A stretch of DNA of 64,000 bases from Hippopus hippopus (lineage: Eukaryota > Mollusca > Bivalvia > Cardiida > Cardiidae), in assembly GCA_946811185.2 (NCBI GenBank), contig OX328110.1, positions 18,964,456 to 19,028,455 on the forward strand, written 5' to 3'. Below, piece by piece: positions 34,801-43,624 of this stretch; position 1 is the stretch's first letter, and every line of letters starts with the position of its first letter. The notes beneath the pieces were generated by a model. The model was given only the letters and a program-made list of their open reading frames with translations. It had not been told where the DNA came from and made no database searches. The position numbers and the translations under genes are program-made.

Positions 34801-37800
34801 TGTTCCGAAGCCGACGTTTCCCAAGACACTGACTTTTTAACAGTATCTCTGTTAAAGTCCTGGAAGCGTTCACGTCTCTCGTTCATATCATCCTCAACAG
34901 CGCTACTCAAACTCAGAATACGATTCAAAGCGTCTGTAACTTCATCTCCACTGTCAACAAATTTATTGTTATCAACCTTCTCTTCTTCTTGATCATTTTG
35001 GGCTTCTACCACTTTATTTGTATCATCATTGTTCACAGAATCTTCTTCTTTTTTATCTTCAATTGGAACTTTCTGGTAGGCACCAGTGCCTCGCCAGTAA
35101 CCTAAAAGAGAATCAACTCTTTCCTAGATGACAAAACTTTAGATTTGTCCATGTTAACCCTCACCATAAATCATGAGTTCTAACAACCCTGGGGAAAAGC
35201 CTTTTTGAAAACTAACGTGAAAACGAGAAAATGCTGGAAACCAGCATTTCCTTCTTTTCCCATAATGTTTTCTACCCTATCAAAGACAAGAACTAACAGT
35301 TGAGTCACACTTGTTGTGTGCAAATGCTTTCAATTTGGACAGGTCTACATTTTTGGTCAAGAGTTGAATACATTTGCAGATGACATACTGAACGTGCCGA
35401 AAATGATGGGATTTGTCTTTCAATGGGTAGAAAACATTGGCAGGAAATTAGCGAGTGCTGGTTACCAGCAATTTCCCCTTTTTCTGTAATGTTTTCAAAG
35501 TGTTCTTCCTCAGAGATATGAAAATGTTGCTTGCTTGATGTTTGGTACCTCAACCTGTTACCATGGCATATGCCATACTTCTGTGGTTCTCTTTGAGTCA
35601 ATGGTTAAGTTTTCTGGTTTATGGTCAGAACAGTCTGGCAGGTGCTTCTAGTTAGTGTGTCCTTTGGAATAAGACTGCAATGTCAAAGCCCAAGACAAAC
35701 ATTAGTAACAGAACAGGTGCCAGAATATGACTAAAACACTGACAGAAGCAGCATATAACATTCAAACTAACAAAGTCTACAAAGTCTTGACTTTTTCTCT
35801 GTGCATAGTTTAAATATCTTATTTTTTTCCCCATGCTTCCTTCTTGATTGAAAATGCTTGGTGACATAGTCCTGAAACTCATTAATATTTAGTCAAGGTT
35901 TTAACCCTTTATCACACAATGCTGACTTTTAACGACCCTTAGAAAGAAGCCTTTTGAAAACATTGTAGAAAAAGAAGAAAATGCTGGTAACCAGCATTTT
36001 CTCCTTTTCCTACAATGTTTCCTACCCTATCAAAGCAAAAACGCATCATTTGAGCTCCACTGAAATTGTCGTCTGCAAATGCTTTCAATATGGACAGGTC
36101 TAAAATTTTGTCGAGCGGTAAACCAATACTATACTGTTGGATCCTAAACAAATTAGGTCAAAGGCCTTGGTAACTATACATAGTTACTCAAAATTTACAC
36201 CAAATCATGAATATTTTATATTTGACCCATCACAGTTTTGATCTCCTTCGTAAAAGGTCAAGGTCACCACCATAGAATGACAAAAAAACACCACAGTGTG
36301 AAGAGGTGCTGGTAGTTTTCCTCCCTTATACATTTTGTTTTATTTACAGCAACATTAAAAACTATTGCATGATCAATATTTTTGTCTGATCTTTTATCAT
36401 TAGGACAAAACTTACTGTCCATCAGGCAACCACCAAACAAAATTTTAGTCTTATCCAAACTGAGAGCATTTTGTAGATTACAAATAAAACATGACTCAAA
36501 TGATGACATTTATCTATTACAGAGTAGAAAGCATTGTAGGAAAAGGAGAAAATACTGGTTACCAGTATTTTCTCCTTTCCCACAATGTTTTCAAAAGCCC
36601 TCTTCCACAGGGTCGATAAAACAAGAGATTATGTGGGTAAGGGTAAATGCACAACAGCTTGGACATTGATTATGAATTTTTATTTGCCATGCACTGTATT
36701 AATATTGGCCAACTGAAGATTAGTATGAAAACATGCATGTATGAATATTTTTTGTCTACTAATGGAAGCTTGACTCTTTCCCAGATAACATAATTGTAGA
36801 CCAGTCCATTTCAAAAGTATTGATGAAGACAAATTGACTGTTCTTCAAATTACTGGATTTGTCTTTGAAAGAACAAAACAACTGGTGAAAAAAAAAGAGA
36901 AATTGCCAGTTATCAGCAGTTTCATCTTTTCCAACATTAATTTCAAAATATTTTTCTTGGAGGTGGTTAATTTTTTTGATGATATTAATAGTGACTTCTA
37001 GAACTTTATCCATGTTTTTTCATCAATATGGCCAAATGACTGTGAAGAGACATGGAATATTACATTGTAGTAACTTTCCTGGTGCTCGTATTTGATTCCG
37101 GCTGCATGAGAAAATTTGAGACCAAAGGTTAAGCCAGATGTCAAAATTTTCTTATGCAGCGAGAAGCAAATACAAGCATCAGGTAAGTTACTACAAAATA
37201 ACATTGCTATTATTATATACCTACAGCTTCCAACATCAAAATTTTGCAATTATTGACATTTTCTCCAAAAACAGTAAAAAAAATAAAACAAACAATAGTG
37301 TAATGGCTAGTAACTTCATTTTTATGAATGGCAGATAAATATTATAGCATAAAATTTGACCAATCAAATCGCAAATCAATACGTACATTTTCCGCGTCTA
37401 AGTTATATCATCATACCATATTTGGAACTGTATTTGACTCTGTGTAGATATGGATTTTTTCTGTCATGTGTAATATGCTCTCCACATGCGACACATTGAA
37501 AGCATTTGCAGACAACAAATTAAATATTGCTCAAATGGTGAGATTTGTTTTTGATAGGATGGAAACCATTATGGGAAAAGGAGAAAATGCTGGCTACAGG
37601 CATTTTTTCCTTTTTCCATGTTTTCAAAAGCATGTTTCTTTCATTAAAAGTCTGGATTGTTTGTAAAGGTTTAACCCTTTATCAAACAATCCCAAGTTTT
37701 GATGTCCCTGGTGAAAAAGACTGAAAACATTGTGGGACAAGGAGAAAATGCTGGATACTGACATTTTCCCCTTTTCCCATCATGTTTTCTACACTTCCAA

Positions 37801-40800
37801 CTACAAATCCACTTTTGGCTTGGATGAGTATAAAATTTTGTTGTTTGGTAAAAAGACAATGCTTGTTTTAAAGATGTAACAAATTTTAAGGTCTCTAAAA
37901 GTCGGGGGGGGGGGGGAAGTTGCTGGTTTTGATTGGTTTGATTGCACAGCTTGGCCTTGGCCATGTTCTTTCCAAGCATTGATGATAGTCATTGCAACAG
38001 GATTCCTTTCTCACAGCTGAACATTGTTTTGATAATATTTATGTGGAAAGCAGTCAGTGGCTTGGAAAGAATACTGTGCTACGTTCAAAGTCAGTTAATT
38101 TGGCATTTTTGTCTTTTGTCTGTCGCAATTGTAATTCTTTGTCCTCTTCTAAAATGCCACGATTTTAATCATTACCAAACAGCCTTATGTCACGGCAAAC
38201 TAGATTTGACTAATATCTGAAAGGTAAGATGGACTTGGATAGTCACAAAATACCAAAGACTGCTAGAAAATGGCAAAAAAATGCCTGTCGCAAAGTGGGT
38301 TGGGAAAGATTGACCATATCGCGTAAGACAAATTTGGCATGTAACCCTAAACTTTGTTAGCTTTTATTTCCTAAGATGATATTTGAAATTGGAAAATTAC
38401 CTACCCATATGTTAATTTCAATACCCAACCACGGACAGCTATTTAATCATTGTCGCAAACATTCAAGTCAAGAATGTTAACACATTTTCATCACAAATAA
38501 ACATAGTATTTTACCAGAAAGTACATGAAAACAAAAACAATTAAAGCGTAATCATAATTAAAGTAGGTTTAAACAACTGCAAGCAAAACAAGCTTTGCCG
38601 TTAGCATAAAATGATGAATGCACAATAATCATAATATATATAATGTATTCAAAAGTGGGACATTCAGAATTGTCAAGTATGTTAAACATGCTGCATACGA
38701 AAACATGCACAACTGTTTTTAAATATCAAAACAAAGGTTTTGTTGCCAGCTCTATAGACCCTGTTTCTATTCAAAAAAACATCTGCATTTCACAGACTTA
38801 GTATGTTTGTTGTAGAAAATGAATAATGATAAATGCAGACAAGAACATGGAAATCAGATATATGCACTCTATTGTAGTTTTGACGGTTTTCTTGACTGAG
38901 TTTATAATTTGATGTGTCCATATGAATGCACAATGGGTACTGGTCCAAATATAGGTTCATCGTTTACTGATATACTTTTCCTATTGAGCAGAAACTTCAT
39001 GAGGAAATGTTAAGTCAAGTACATTAACTACATCTTAAATCCAAGTGGGAATAAGTTATACATGTGTCATAGATGCTTTCTAGCATAAACATAGTTACGT
39101 AGATGTTGATCAATATTTAGTAGTCTTATTGTTCACGTTAGTTTTTTCAAGTTCTACATGTTCCAGTTTCTATGTTCGATGGTCAGGTACATGAAAAGTG
39201 ATTTTACTATGAAAAACGGCAATTTTGAAAAATGACCCTATTCACGTTTTCCACTGGAGTTGAGGCTAGTGAATGATAAAGTTAAAATTTAGCAAAATTT
39301 ATTTTCGATCATTTTCTAGCATGAACTTGCTCTTTTAACTGACTTTGAATGGCTAAGTACTGGTAAATGAAATGTATGGAAAGCATGGATAGGTGTGCTA
39401 GAGTCTGCTCTGCCACAATGTAAGTGAAATAATGGTTAATCCTTAGGCTGCTAAACCTGACTCAAGTACCTTTTGCAGACAGCGTAGATCAAGATCAGAT
39501 TGCACAGAATGTGCAGTCTGACCCTGGATCTACACTGTCTGATAAGGAGATATCTTTCCCCAAGAATTACCTTTGAATTAGCAAAATTTAGGTGTTTACT
39601 ATAGGCATGAAAGTTTCATTTCACTTATGTACCAGGATAAGGGCTAAAAACACCATACAAACAAACAAATGAATCATCAACTTACTTGGCCAGATATACT
39701 TCAGCATATTTACAGTAAATACAAACACTGTCAATGTTTGTATGTATTCCCAGAACTTGTTCCTTTTCATTTAGACATAATAATCTTTATCCCACTAAAT
39801 GACACACCAACATCTCAAGTTACGAATCAACTTATGTTGATTCTAGTAATTGATTTACCTAGGTAAACATTACACTTTCATCTTTCTCGCAAAATTCAAT
39901 CAAGTCGAGTGCAAAAACTCAAGTCTGAATTGATACTAGGAGAAAAGATGCAACTGAGATTTAATTTCTCTTATCCTGCAGTGTATCAAAACCTATATCT
40001 GCTGAAAAAAAGAACAAATATTTTGATTTCCTATGCTTTTTTAGTGAATTTGGAAGAATCCATTAAGCTAGTATTACATGGTATATCAATGGTAAATAAT
40101 TATAGCAGTTAATCCTAGCTGCACAGCTAAACGAAAGTGATGGCCAAATGTTACAGCTTATGTTATTTTTGTGTGACATACCATATTAAGGGTTCTTATA
40201 TTATATCTATAATATACAATTACATGTACTATGTATTGATCTTCCTCTTGATGTCAACAAAACCAGGTTAGCTTATAAAGCTAGGGTTGAAAGCTTGTAT
40301 ATCAGTTGGAACAAGTTTCAGTCCTGTGTTCTGTTGACCATTAGGATGGAAGCTTTTGCAAACATCATGGCAAGAAGAAAGCTGGAAATCAGCATTTACA
40401 GTACTTTTCCTACAATAATTTTTACTTTTTCAAACATAAATCCCTAAATTTGAGCCATGTTTAATTTTTTATCTATATTGTAACATTTAGTGAAATAGAC
40501 AAACATGAAGAACACTTGACACTAGTCTTTAACTTTATTTCAGGACGTATGCATATTTTTTGTCCATGTCTGTATCATAACAGTTAATGAAATAGGCTTG
40601 TAAAACTGCTAACCCTTAGAGTACCAAATAAATCCAACAGACATTTTGCATCTGGAAAGAAGACCCAAATAAATGTTATTTCAAGCTTACTCTGCTCCAG
40701 AAAGTCTCAGTAAAGTGGTCAGTGTAGATCAAAGATCAGACTGCACGTTTTGTGCAGTCTGATCTTTATCTACACTGGCCACAAATGTACTTAAGGTAAT

Positions 40801-43021
40801 GAAAGGCGCTACAAGGGTAAACATGGAGAACATATATAGATACTGCAACAGCTGTTGGCCAGGGAACCTCCTTAGGCCAATATAAGACACATACAAGTTT
40901 TTACTCTTCTGCAGCAGCAGTTACAAACATTGTAAGAACAGAAGGACTTTCAATAAATCTTTTTCTCATGAATTCAGAATTGTCTTCTTGTCATTCAAAA
41001 AAATCATTGTTTTGTCCCTTCAAGCTGCGTTGTATCATAATTGTGCCACACTCTGGCAAAATGCGGTTTTAATGCACCTCCATGATGCATTATAGATCAA
41101 CCATGCAAGTTATAACATAATTATGGATCCAGAAAATCCGCTTTGTCTAACAACCAACTAAATCATGAGGTAAACTGGGCCTTTGACATGTAAAAAAATT
41201 ACCAATGTACCAAAATGTCATGACCCAGGTCTGCCTGTGCAGACTGAGCAAGCTGACCTGGGTCGAATCTTTTTGCAGATGCATTAACCTTTACTACACA
41301 ATCCTGACTCTTGACGGGTCTTGAGAAGAAAAGCTTTTGAAAATATTGTAGGAAAAGAAGAAAATGCTGGCAACCAGCATTTTCTCCTTTTCCCAGAATG
41401 TTTTCTACCCTCCCCAAAATGAATTTCAGTTTTTTGAGTCACATTTTTGTTGTTATCTTCAAATGCTTTAAATTTAGACAAGTCTAAATTTTTGTTATTT
41501 GGTAAAGAGTTACCGGTAAACCACTTTTCACAGAGCATGGCTCAATTGTATTGTAATTGTATTGTAACTCCTCCATGTTAGTTTTACGAGTTTTTGATTG
41601 GCTGTCAAAAATTACACAGTGTAAGACTGGACAAGATGGTAAGCTTTGTAAGTGAAGCACACAGATCTGATGGCTCATACCAACAGTGTAGATTAACATC
41701 AGACTGAACAGAACATGCAGTCTGATCTTGGATCTACTCTGTTGACTTCTTTGCCAGATATTCTGACAAAGACAGCTTTGATATTGCAATATTTGCATCT
41801 TTTGTACTGACTGAGACCGTCTCTTACATTATTCAACTTGACAAGGGTTAATATAGAGATACATAGAGGATAATCAGCTGGTTGTGTGTGATATTGAAAA
41901 TCTGTCACTAGAATGGAGTGTGATGTGGTTGAAGAAACAAGTCTGAAGGACGAGTTTTTTTAACTGCATCAAACCCCATTCAAGTGATAAATTTTTAATA
42001 TCACACACAACCAGTTGATTATCCTATTTATTATATTCCTAATTCACCCTTTTTTATTCTTTATTAAGAATGGTACAATATAAGCAATACTGGAAAAAAA
42101 TAGTTCTGGCAAACATTCTAAAACTATTTCGTCACTAGTAATGATACCATAATTATCATCACTAGTAGTGTCATTCACTGTGAAATCCCGGTAATTCACT
42201 GATAAGAATACAATAAAAGGCATTTTTTAACATCTTCATGGTACATATCAATGAAAAATCATTATAAGAAAAGGAGAAATTGCTTTGAAAAAGCAATGTC
42301 TCCTTTTTTCAAAATGTTCTCTTCACGATTTTACCATGATTATGATCCTTTCCTATCTCTTGAATTTATCTCTGTTGTTTCCTACAGTGCTTTAGTGGAG
42401 ATTGAACCTAGGGCCTCCTTTTCCAACAATGTTCTCAAAAGCACCCATTTTCAGGGTTGTTAAAACACAGGATTGTTTGGTAAGGAGTTAACACAATCAT
42501 GAGTTTTAATGACACTGAGTGAGAAGGCTTCTGAAAACATTGTGGGAAAAGGAGAAAATCCTGATAACCAGCATTTTCTCCATTTCCAACAACATTTTTT
42601 TTCTATTTGAGGACAATTACTAGCATGTGAAAAACATGTGAATTGTCATCTGTAAATTCCTTGAAAGTGGACAAGTCTAAAACTCTGCTGTGTGCTAAAT
42701 AGTTAATGATTACTTACAAGATTGACGTTTGATCTGTTGGGCCTGCTGGTACGCATTTTCGTATTTCTTAGAGGTTACATCATCCAGAAGTTTGGAGATG
42801 AGTACAGCAGCTTGCCAGGACAAGACAATGTTGTCAACGAATGTTCCTTCATCGTTCAAGTAAGCTTCGTTGTGTTCATGACTGCTTTTCAGACTGTTTA
42901 CTTCCTTTGAATTTTGTACTTTAGTCCTGACACTTGTTTGGCTGGCATCCTGTGTAATGTATTTTTCTCCACTCAGTGTCCAATTGCTTGGATACCGATA
43001 TTTCCCAAAGATATTTCCCAT
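22737..43021 (-). CDS. BIVM: BIVM homologue, nine coding exons, ~630 aa
   Basis: Coding segments (minus strand, 5' to 3'): 43021-42718, 35101-34453, 33313-33218, 31944-31840, 31130-30903, 29530-29453, 27246-27150, 24939-24695, 22827-22737. Every junction has GT and AG ends and keeps frame. Residues 1-317 are a polar, acidic, probably disordered N-terminal part. Residues 311-385, 386-460 and 470-530 carry the vertebrate BIVM core: [114 protein letters not shown]. The C-terminus is Ser/Arg/Pro-rich with SPGR repeats and ends in an acidic tail. Known: BIVM is a conserved eukaryotic protein of unclear biochemical role. Inferred: Q325, C330, H442 and D475 line up as a papain/C39-like cysteine peptidase site. 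Length is about 630 aa against roughly 500 in vertebrates, the excess lying mainly in the N-terminal half. Exon 1 and exon 9 are the least certain. Confidence 0.88.
22815..22965 (-). repeat. 30-bp minisatellite, proximal block, overlapping the BIVM exon 9 acceptor
   Basis: Five imperfect units of TATGATTTATnCCTTGTTTA then nATCTGTAGG (minus strand). The last one forms the exon 9 acceptor and its first codons. Confidence 0.8.
22985..23530 (+). repeat. Three ~175-bp tandem units inside BIVM intron 8
   Basis: AAAAAGGGGCATAACTGT, GTATGGGTTCCCCTTTTGAT and CAGAGATGTTATAAAATGTC recur near 23040, 23205 and 23378. The block sits between the two parts of the 30-bp minisatellite. Confidence 0.8.
23585..24150 (-). 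repeat. 30-bp minisatellite, distal block, about 19 units
   Basis: Plus-strand unit AAATCATACCTACAGATATC then AACAAGGGAT. On the BIVM strand each unit reads as acceptor plus exon start: CTTGTTGATATCTGTAG then GTATGATTTATCC. In the BIVM exon 9 frame it encodes a decapeptide [10 protein letters not shown]. Confidence 0.9.
24155..24250 (-). mobile_element. Family A MITE fragment
   Basis: The right arm only: TTCTTCATTGGGGTCATTAA ... GGGATTGTTTGGTAAA. Confidence 0.5.
24330..24450 (+). mobile_element. Family C palindromic repeat
   Basis: GACTGCATGTTTTGTGCAGT at the centre, flanked by GTAGATCCAAGG and ATATTGATCCACTG. Confidence 0.6.
24451..24660 (+). mobile_element. Family A MITE, degraded, 34 bp past the BIVM exon 8 donor
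   Basis: TTTACCCTTTGCTATACAAT to TTCTGTCATTTGATA. The hairpin is shortened, but both arms survive (CATTGTATGATGAGGACAAG, CAGCATTTTCTTTTCCCACG). Confidence 0.65.
24695..24939 (-). CDS. BIVM: BIVM coding exon 8 (end of core, SPGR-rich linker)
   Basis: Acceptor TCACATCAG. It encodes [16 protein letters not shown] (conserved), then a basic Ser/Pro/Arg stretch with [17 protein letters not shown] and [12 protein letters not shown]. The donor CAAAG|GTAAGG is close to perfect. If it were ignored, the frame would stop at the TAA inside the donor (DQR-stop), an alternative C-terminus if this intron is retained. Confidence 0.9.
25045..25372 (-). mobile_element. tRNA-derived SINE-like element (family E)
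   Basis: On the minus strand a tRNA-like head has the A-box-like GCCTGGTAGTGCAGTCAGTG and the B-box-like GGATTGAATCC. A body follows, and the tail is GGCGTTAAACACCATACAAA then GAAACAAACAAA. Related fragments occur at 6345, 11150, 21040, 37960, 49785 and 51830. Confidence 0.6.
25560..25750 (+). mobile_element. Family A MITE, left end lost
   Basis: Hairpin GGAGAAACTGCTGGTAACCA, then AAATTTCATCATTTGAGCCA, ending TTGGTAAAGTGTAAC. Confidence 0.75.
25774..26002 (+). mobile_element. Family A MITE
   Basis: TTAACCCATTTACCAGACAG to CTCTGGTAAAGTTAC with an intact hairpin. Confidence 0.85.
26024..26275 (+). mobile_element. Family B MITE, full length
   Basis: Ends GAGCCATGTTCTGTGAAAAG and CTTTTGCTAGAGCATGGCTC form an inverted repeat of about 35 bp that includes GGGGGCTTAATGCAT. 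An internal palindrome around GGTCAGTCCGCGCAGGCTGA is present. Confidence 0.85.
26368..26585 (+). mobile_element. Family A MITE
   Basis: Left end trimmed; CCTGAGTTTTGCTGACCCTG, a hairpin with two mismatches, and ATCTGGTGAAGAG at the right. Confidence 0.7.
26586..26745 (-). mobile_element. Family A MITE, hairpin right arm deleted
   Basis: CAGATGACAAATCAAATGTG, GGAGAAAATGCTGGTTACCA, then a jump to TTTTCAAAAGG. Confidence 0.65.
27150..27246 (-). CDS. BIVM: BIVM coding exon 7
   Basis: Acceptor CCTTCACAG, donor AAGAAG|GTAGAT, ending in phase 0. It encodes [20 protein letters not shown] then [12 protein letters not shown], conserved with vertebrate BIVM. Confidence 0.95.
27345..27480 (-). mobile_element. 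Family B MITE fragment
   Basis: AATTATGGATACATAAAACA, CTAAATCATAAGGTGGAGTG and GACTCAGGTTAGCCTGTACA match the central part of the family. Confidence 0.55.
27665..27850 (+). mobile_element. Family A MITE, right end truncated
   Basis: TTAACCCTTTACCAAACAAA is followed by a decayed hairpin and TTTGAGCCACTGTCATTTTG. Confidence 0.75.
27950..28500. other. BIVM intron 6-7 region DNA (between exons 6 and 7), nothing recognised
   Basis: AT-rich; no repeat, RNA gene or ORF of note. Confidence 0.4.
28508..28737 (-). mobile_element. Family B MITE
   Basis: Starts near TTTAATGCATCTCC, has CAGGTCAGCCTGTGCGGACT in the central palindrome, ends TTTTCACAGAGCATGGCTC. Confidence 0.75.
29453..29530 (-). CDS. BIVM: BIVM coding exon 6 (predicted catalytic Asp block)
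   Basis: Acceptor TATTTTCTAG, donor AAGAG|GTAAAT. It encodes [20 protein letters not shown] then SVHCK. The vertebrate counterpart has a Glu-Ser pair where the Asp475-Pro pair stands here. Confidence 0.94.
29570..29755 (-). mobile_element. Family B MITE, degraded
   Basis: ATACCAAGCAATTCATCACA, AATTATGGATCCATAGAATC and ACTTTTTGCAGATGCA survive. It lies about 40 bp upstream of BIVM exon 6. Confidence 0.6.
29785..30290 (+). mobile_element. Family D element (copy 1)
   Basis: Right part is a palindrome: TTGTAGTAACTTTCCTAGTG ... TGCACGAGACC ... GGTCTCGTGCAATAT-type centre ... GAAAGTTACTACAA. The left part (TGATTTGCGATTTCATTTGT and neighbouring text) reappears inverted at 37200-37465. Confidence 0.65.
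30610..30765 (+). mobile_element. Family C repeat, degraded
   Basis: GTAGATCAAGATCAGGCTGT and ATCTACACTGCTCACTTTGC. Confidence 0.5.
30903..31130 (-). CDS. BIVM: BIVM coding exon 5 (predicted catalytic His block)
   Basis: Acceptor CATACATACAG, donor TATAA|GTACAG. It encodes [40 protein letters not shown] and [20 protein letters not shown]. It is colinear with vertebrate BIVM without gaps, and H442 precedes a Gly-Tyr pair as in C39-type peptidases. Confidence 0.96.
31193..31416 (-). mobile_element. Family A MITE
   Basis: CCCTTTTCCAAACAATAAAA to TGTGGTAACGGCTTAA with a near-perfect hairpin. It lies in BIVM intron 4, about 60 bp upstream of exon 5. Confidence 0.85.
31430..31575 (+). mobile_element. 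Family A MITE, heavily decayed
   Basis: CACAAAACAGTCCTGCGTTA to TTCGGTAAAGGGTAAA; only traces of the hairpin remain. Confidence 0.4.
31840..31944 (-). CDS. BIVM: BIVM coding exon 4
   Basis: Acceptor TTGCTTCTAG, donor ATGAG|GTATGG. It encodes [15 protein letters not shown] then [19 protein letters not shown], one of the most conserved BIVM blocks. Confidence 0.96.
32081..32306 (+). mobile_element. Family A MITE
   Basis: TTAACCCTTTACCACACAAT, perfect hairpin core, TTTGGTAGAGAGTTAG at the end. A left-arm fragment of another copy (32008-32080, minus) abuts it. Confidence 0.85.
32310..32446 (-). mobile_element. Family A MITE, left arm truncated
   Basis: GGTAGAAAACATTGTTGGGA ... GTGTAATGGGTTAA. 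Confidence 0.65.
33218..33313 (-). CDS. BIVM: BIVM coding exon 3 (predicted catalytic Cys block)
   Basis: Acceptor TCTTGTAG|G, donor GGAAA|GTAATT, phase 2 at both ends. It encodes [20 protein letters not shown] then [11 protein letters not shown], which is nearly identical to the vertebrate protein. It carries the Gln-x4-Cys-Gly motif (Q325, C330). Confidence 0.95.
34132..34360 (-). mobile_element. Family A MITE, 92 bp past BIVM exon 2
   Basis: TTAACTCTTTACAAAATGAC to TGTGGTAAAAATTTAA, nearly perfect hairpin. Confidence 0.9.
34453..35101 (-). CDS. BIVM: BIVM coding exon 2 (residues 103-317)
   Basis: Acceptor TTTTAG at 35103-35102; donor ATG|GTAGGT after 34453, splitting the Trp codon. It is the largest exon: Asp/Glu/Asn/Ser-rich, low complexity, probably disordered. 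It ends in the conserved block [20 protein letters not shown] ... [13 protein letters not shown], which matches vertebrate BIVM. Inverted family A MITE copies lie about 92 bp and 52 bp from its two ends. Confidence 0.9.
35154..35525 (+). mobile_element. Two abutting, oppositely oriented family A MITEs
   Basis: 35154-35366 (plus) has CGAGAAAATGCTGGAAACCA and ends GGTCAAGAGTTGAA. 35366-35525 (minus) begins in GCAGATGACATACTGAACGT and has CTGGTTACCAGCAATTTCCC. They start 52 bp upstream of BIVM exon 2. Confidence 0.75.
35901..36123 (+). mobile_element. Family A MITE
   Basis: TTAACCCTTTATCACACAAT, hairpin with GTAGAAAAAG / CTTTTCCTAC arms, GTCGAGCGGTAAACC at the right. Confidence 0.85.
36424..36646 (-). 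mobile_element. Family A MITE
   Basis: CAACCACCAAACAAAATTTT to ATGTGGGTAAGGG. The hairpin has a matched change (AATACTGGTTACCAGTATT). Confidence 0.8.
36769..36970 (-). mobile_element. Family A MITE, degraded
   Basis: GACTCTTTCCCAGATAACAT, a decayed hairpin AAATTGCCAGTTATCAGCAG, GGAGGTGGTTAA. Confidence 0.6.
37050..37465 (-). mobile_element. Family D element (copy 2)
   Basis: Inverted relative to 29785-30290: TTGTAGTAACTTTCCTGGTG ... AGGTAAGTTACTACAAAATA, then the body AAATCGCAAATCAATACGTA. Confidence 0.65.
37490..37670 (-). mobile_element. Family A MITE, left end lost
   Basis: GAAAGCATTTGCAGACAACA, GGAGAAAATGCTGGCTACAG, GATTGTTTGTAAAGG. Confidence 0.75.
37671..37853 (+). mobile_element. 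Family A MITE, internally deleted
   Basis: TTAACCCTTTATCAAACAAT to TTGTTGTTTGGTAAA. It abuts the previous copy head to head at a shared TTAA. Confidence 0.75.
37903..37917 (+). repeat. Poly-G tract
   Basis: Fourteen or so consecutive G. Confidence 0.8.
38040..39440. other. BIVM intron 1 DNA, nothing recognised
   Basis: About 1.4 kb of AT-rich sequence without known repeat families or coding signal. Confidence 0.4.
39440..39600 (+). mobile_element. Family C repeat
   Basis: GTAGATCAAGATCAGATTGC paired with GTGCAGTCTGACCCTGGATC then TACACTG. Confidence 0.6.
40335..40490 (+). mobile_element. Family A MITE, heavily decayed
   Basis: GGAAGCTTTTGCAAACATCA, GGAAATCAGCATTTAC, ATTTGAGCCATGTTTAATTT keep the family order. 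Confidence 0.45.
40612..40820 (+). mobile_element. Family C palindromic repeat, well preserved
   Basis: GTGTAGATCAAAGATCAGAC then TGCACG, a TTT loop, and TGCAGTCTGATCTTTATCTA then CAC. Confidence 0.75.
41047..41543 (-). mobile_element. Family B MITE interrupted by a family A insertion
   Basis: Family B text runs to TTTTTGCAGATGCATTAA and resumes as CCACTTTTCACAGAGCATGG. The gap is exactly a family A element inserted at the TTAA of B. Confidence 0.8.
41284..41516 (+). mobile_element. Family A MITE nested in family B
   Basis: TTAACCTTTACTACACAATC to TTTGGTAAAGAGTTAC; hairpin GAAGAAAATGCTGGCAACCA. Confidence 0.85.
41685..41765 (+). mobile_element. Family C repeat
   Basis: GTGTAGATTAACATCAGACT and CATGCAGTCTGATCTTGGAT. 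Confidence 0.55.
42245..42340. mobile_element. Family A MITE hairpin remnant
   Basis: GGAGAAATTGCTTTGAAAAA then GCAATGTCTCC, with a matched change on both arms relative to the consensus. Confidence 0.5.
42486..42709 (+). mobile_element. Family A MITE, within 10 bp of the BIVM exon 1 donor
   Basis: TTAACACAATCATGAGTTTT to GTGTGCTAAATAGTTAA; hairpin GGAGAAAATCCTGATAACCA. A right-arm fragment of another copy (42415-42489) precedes it. Confidence 0.75.
42718..43021 (-). CDS. BIVM: BIVM coding exon 1 (residues 1-101 plus first base of codon 102)
   Basis: It starts at an ATG ([14 protein letters not shown]) and ends at CAATCTT|GTAAGT, a strong donor, in phase 1. The codon split across the junction is Cys, followed by [12 protein letters not shown] from exon 2. 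A possible acceptor (ATTGCAG) at 43036-43037, just upstream of the ATG, suggests an earlier 5' UTR exon. Gly2 could allow N-myristoylation, but residue 6 is Gly rather than the preferred Ser/Thr. The sequence is not conserved enough for me to confirm it by homology; frame and splice signals are the support. Confidence 0.65.
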
Positions 43022-43624
43022 TGTTTTGGGTCAAACTGCAATGATATGCTATATGCATTATAATTTTAACTCTTAGGATGCCAAAAATTTTAACTCTTCT
43101 TCTGCCATTTGCAGCCATGTATGTGTTTTGCAGAGTGTGTAAAGCAAGATCAGCCTGCACATGCATGTTTACATTCCCAAAAATAGCTACAAAATGGTTG
43201 CCAAACATGACACAATAAATTTTGCTAGTGTTTTTGAGATTTAACATGTTATAAACGACTTCTAATAGAGCTATAGGCAATGAAAAGTTTAATAATTTGA
43301 CTTTGGTCTTGTGTGTCACAAAAAATTTCGTTTCGCGGCAATACAGATTGAACCAACAAAACACACAGTCATTACAGTGCTGTAGCTTTTCTACCTGAAA
43401 ATTCACAAAGAACATGTTATGCAATCTGAATTCATGTAACCAGTTTTCTTTTCAAATTCATTGTGATAACTCATATTGCATACACCATTGTGTTACCTAG
43501 CCTCATCGATATCCACACTACTGATTATCATAACACTTTTCCCCTTCTACTTTTCATGAGCAGCCTGACTTCTAGAAACATGGTCTTTTCAACTAAACAC
43601 CAATGTACAGTAATTTCCAAGGGG

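Noticed and set aside
42921..43424. 167-codon minus-strand ORF overlapping BIVM exon 1
   Set aside because: It overlaps exon 1 in another frame and then runs into a family C-like fragment; no recognisable domain, so chance is the simpler reading.
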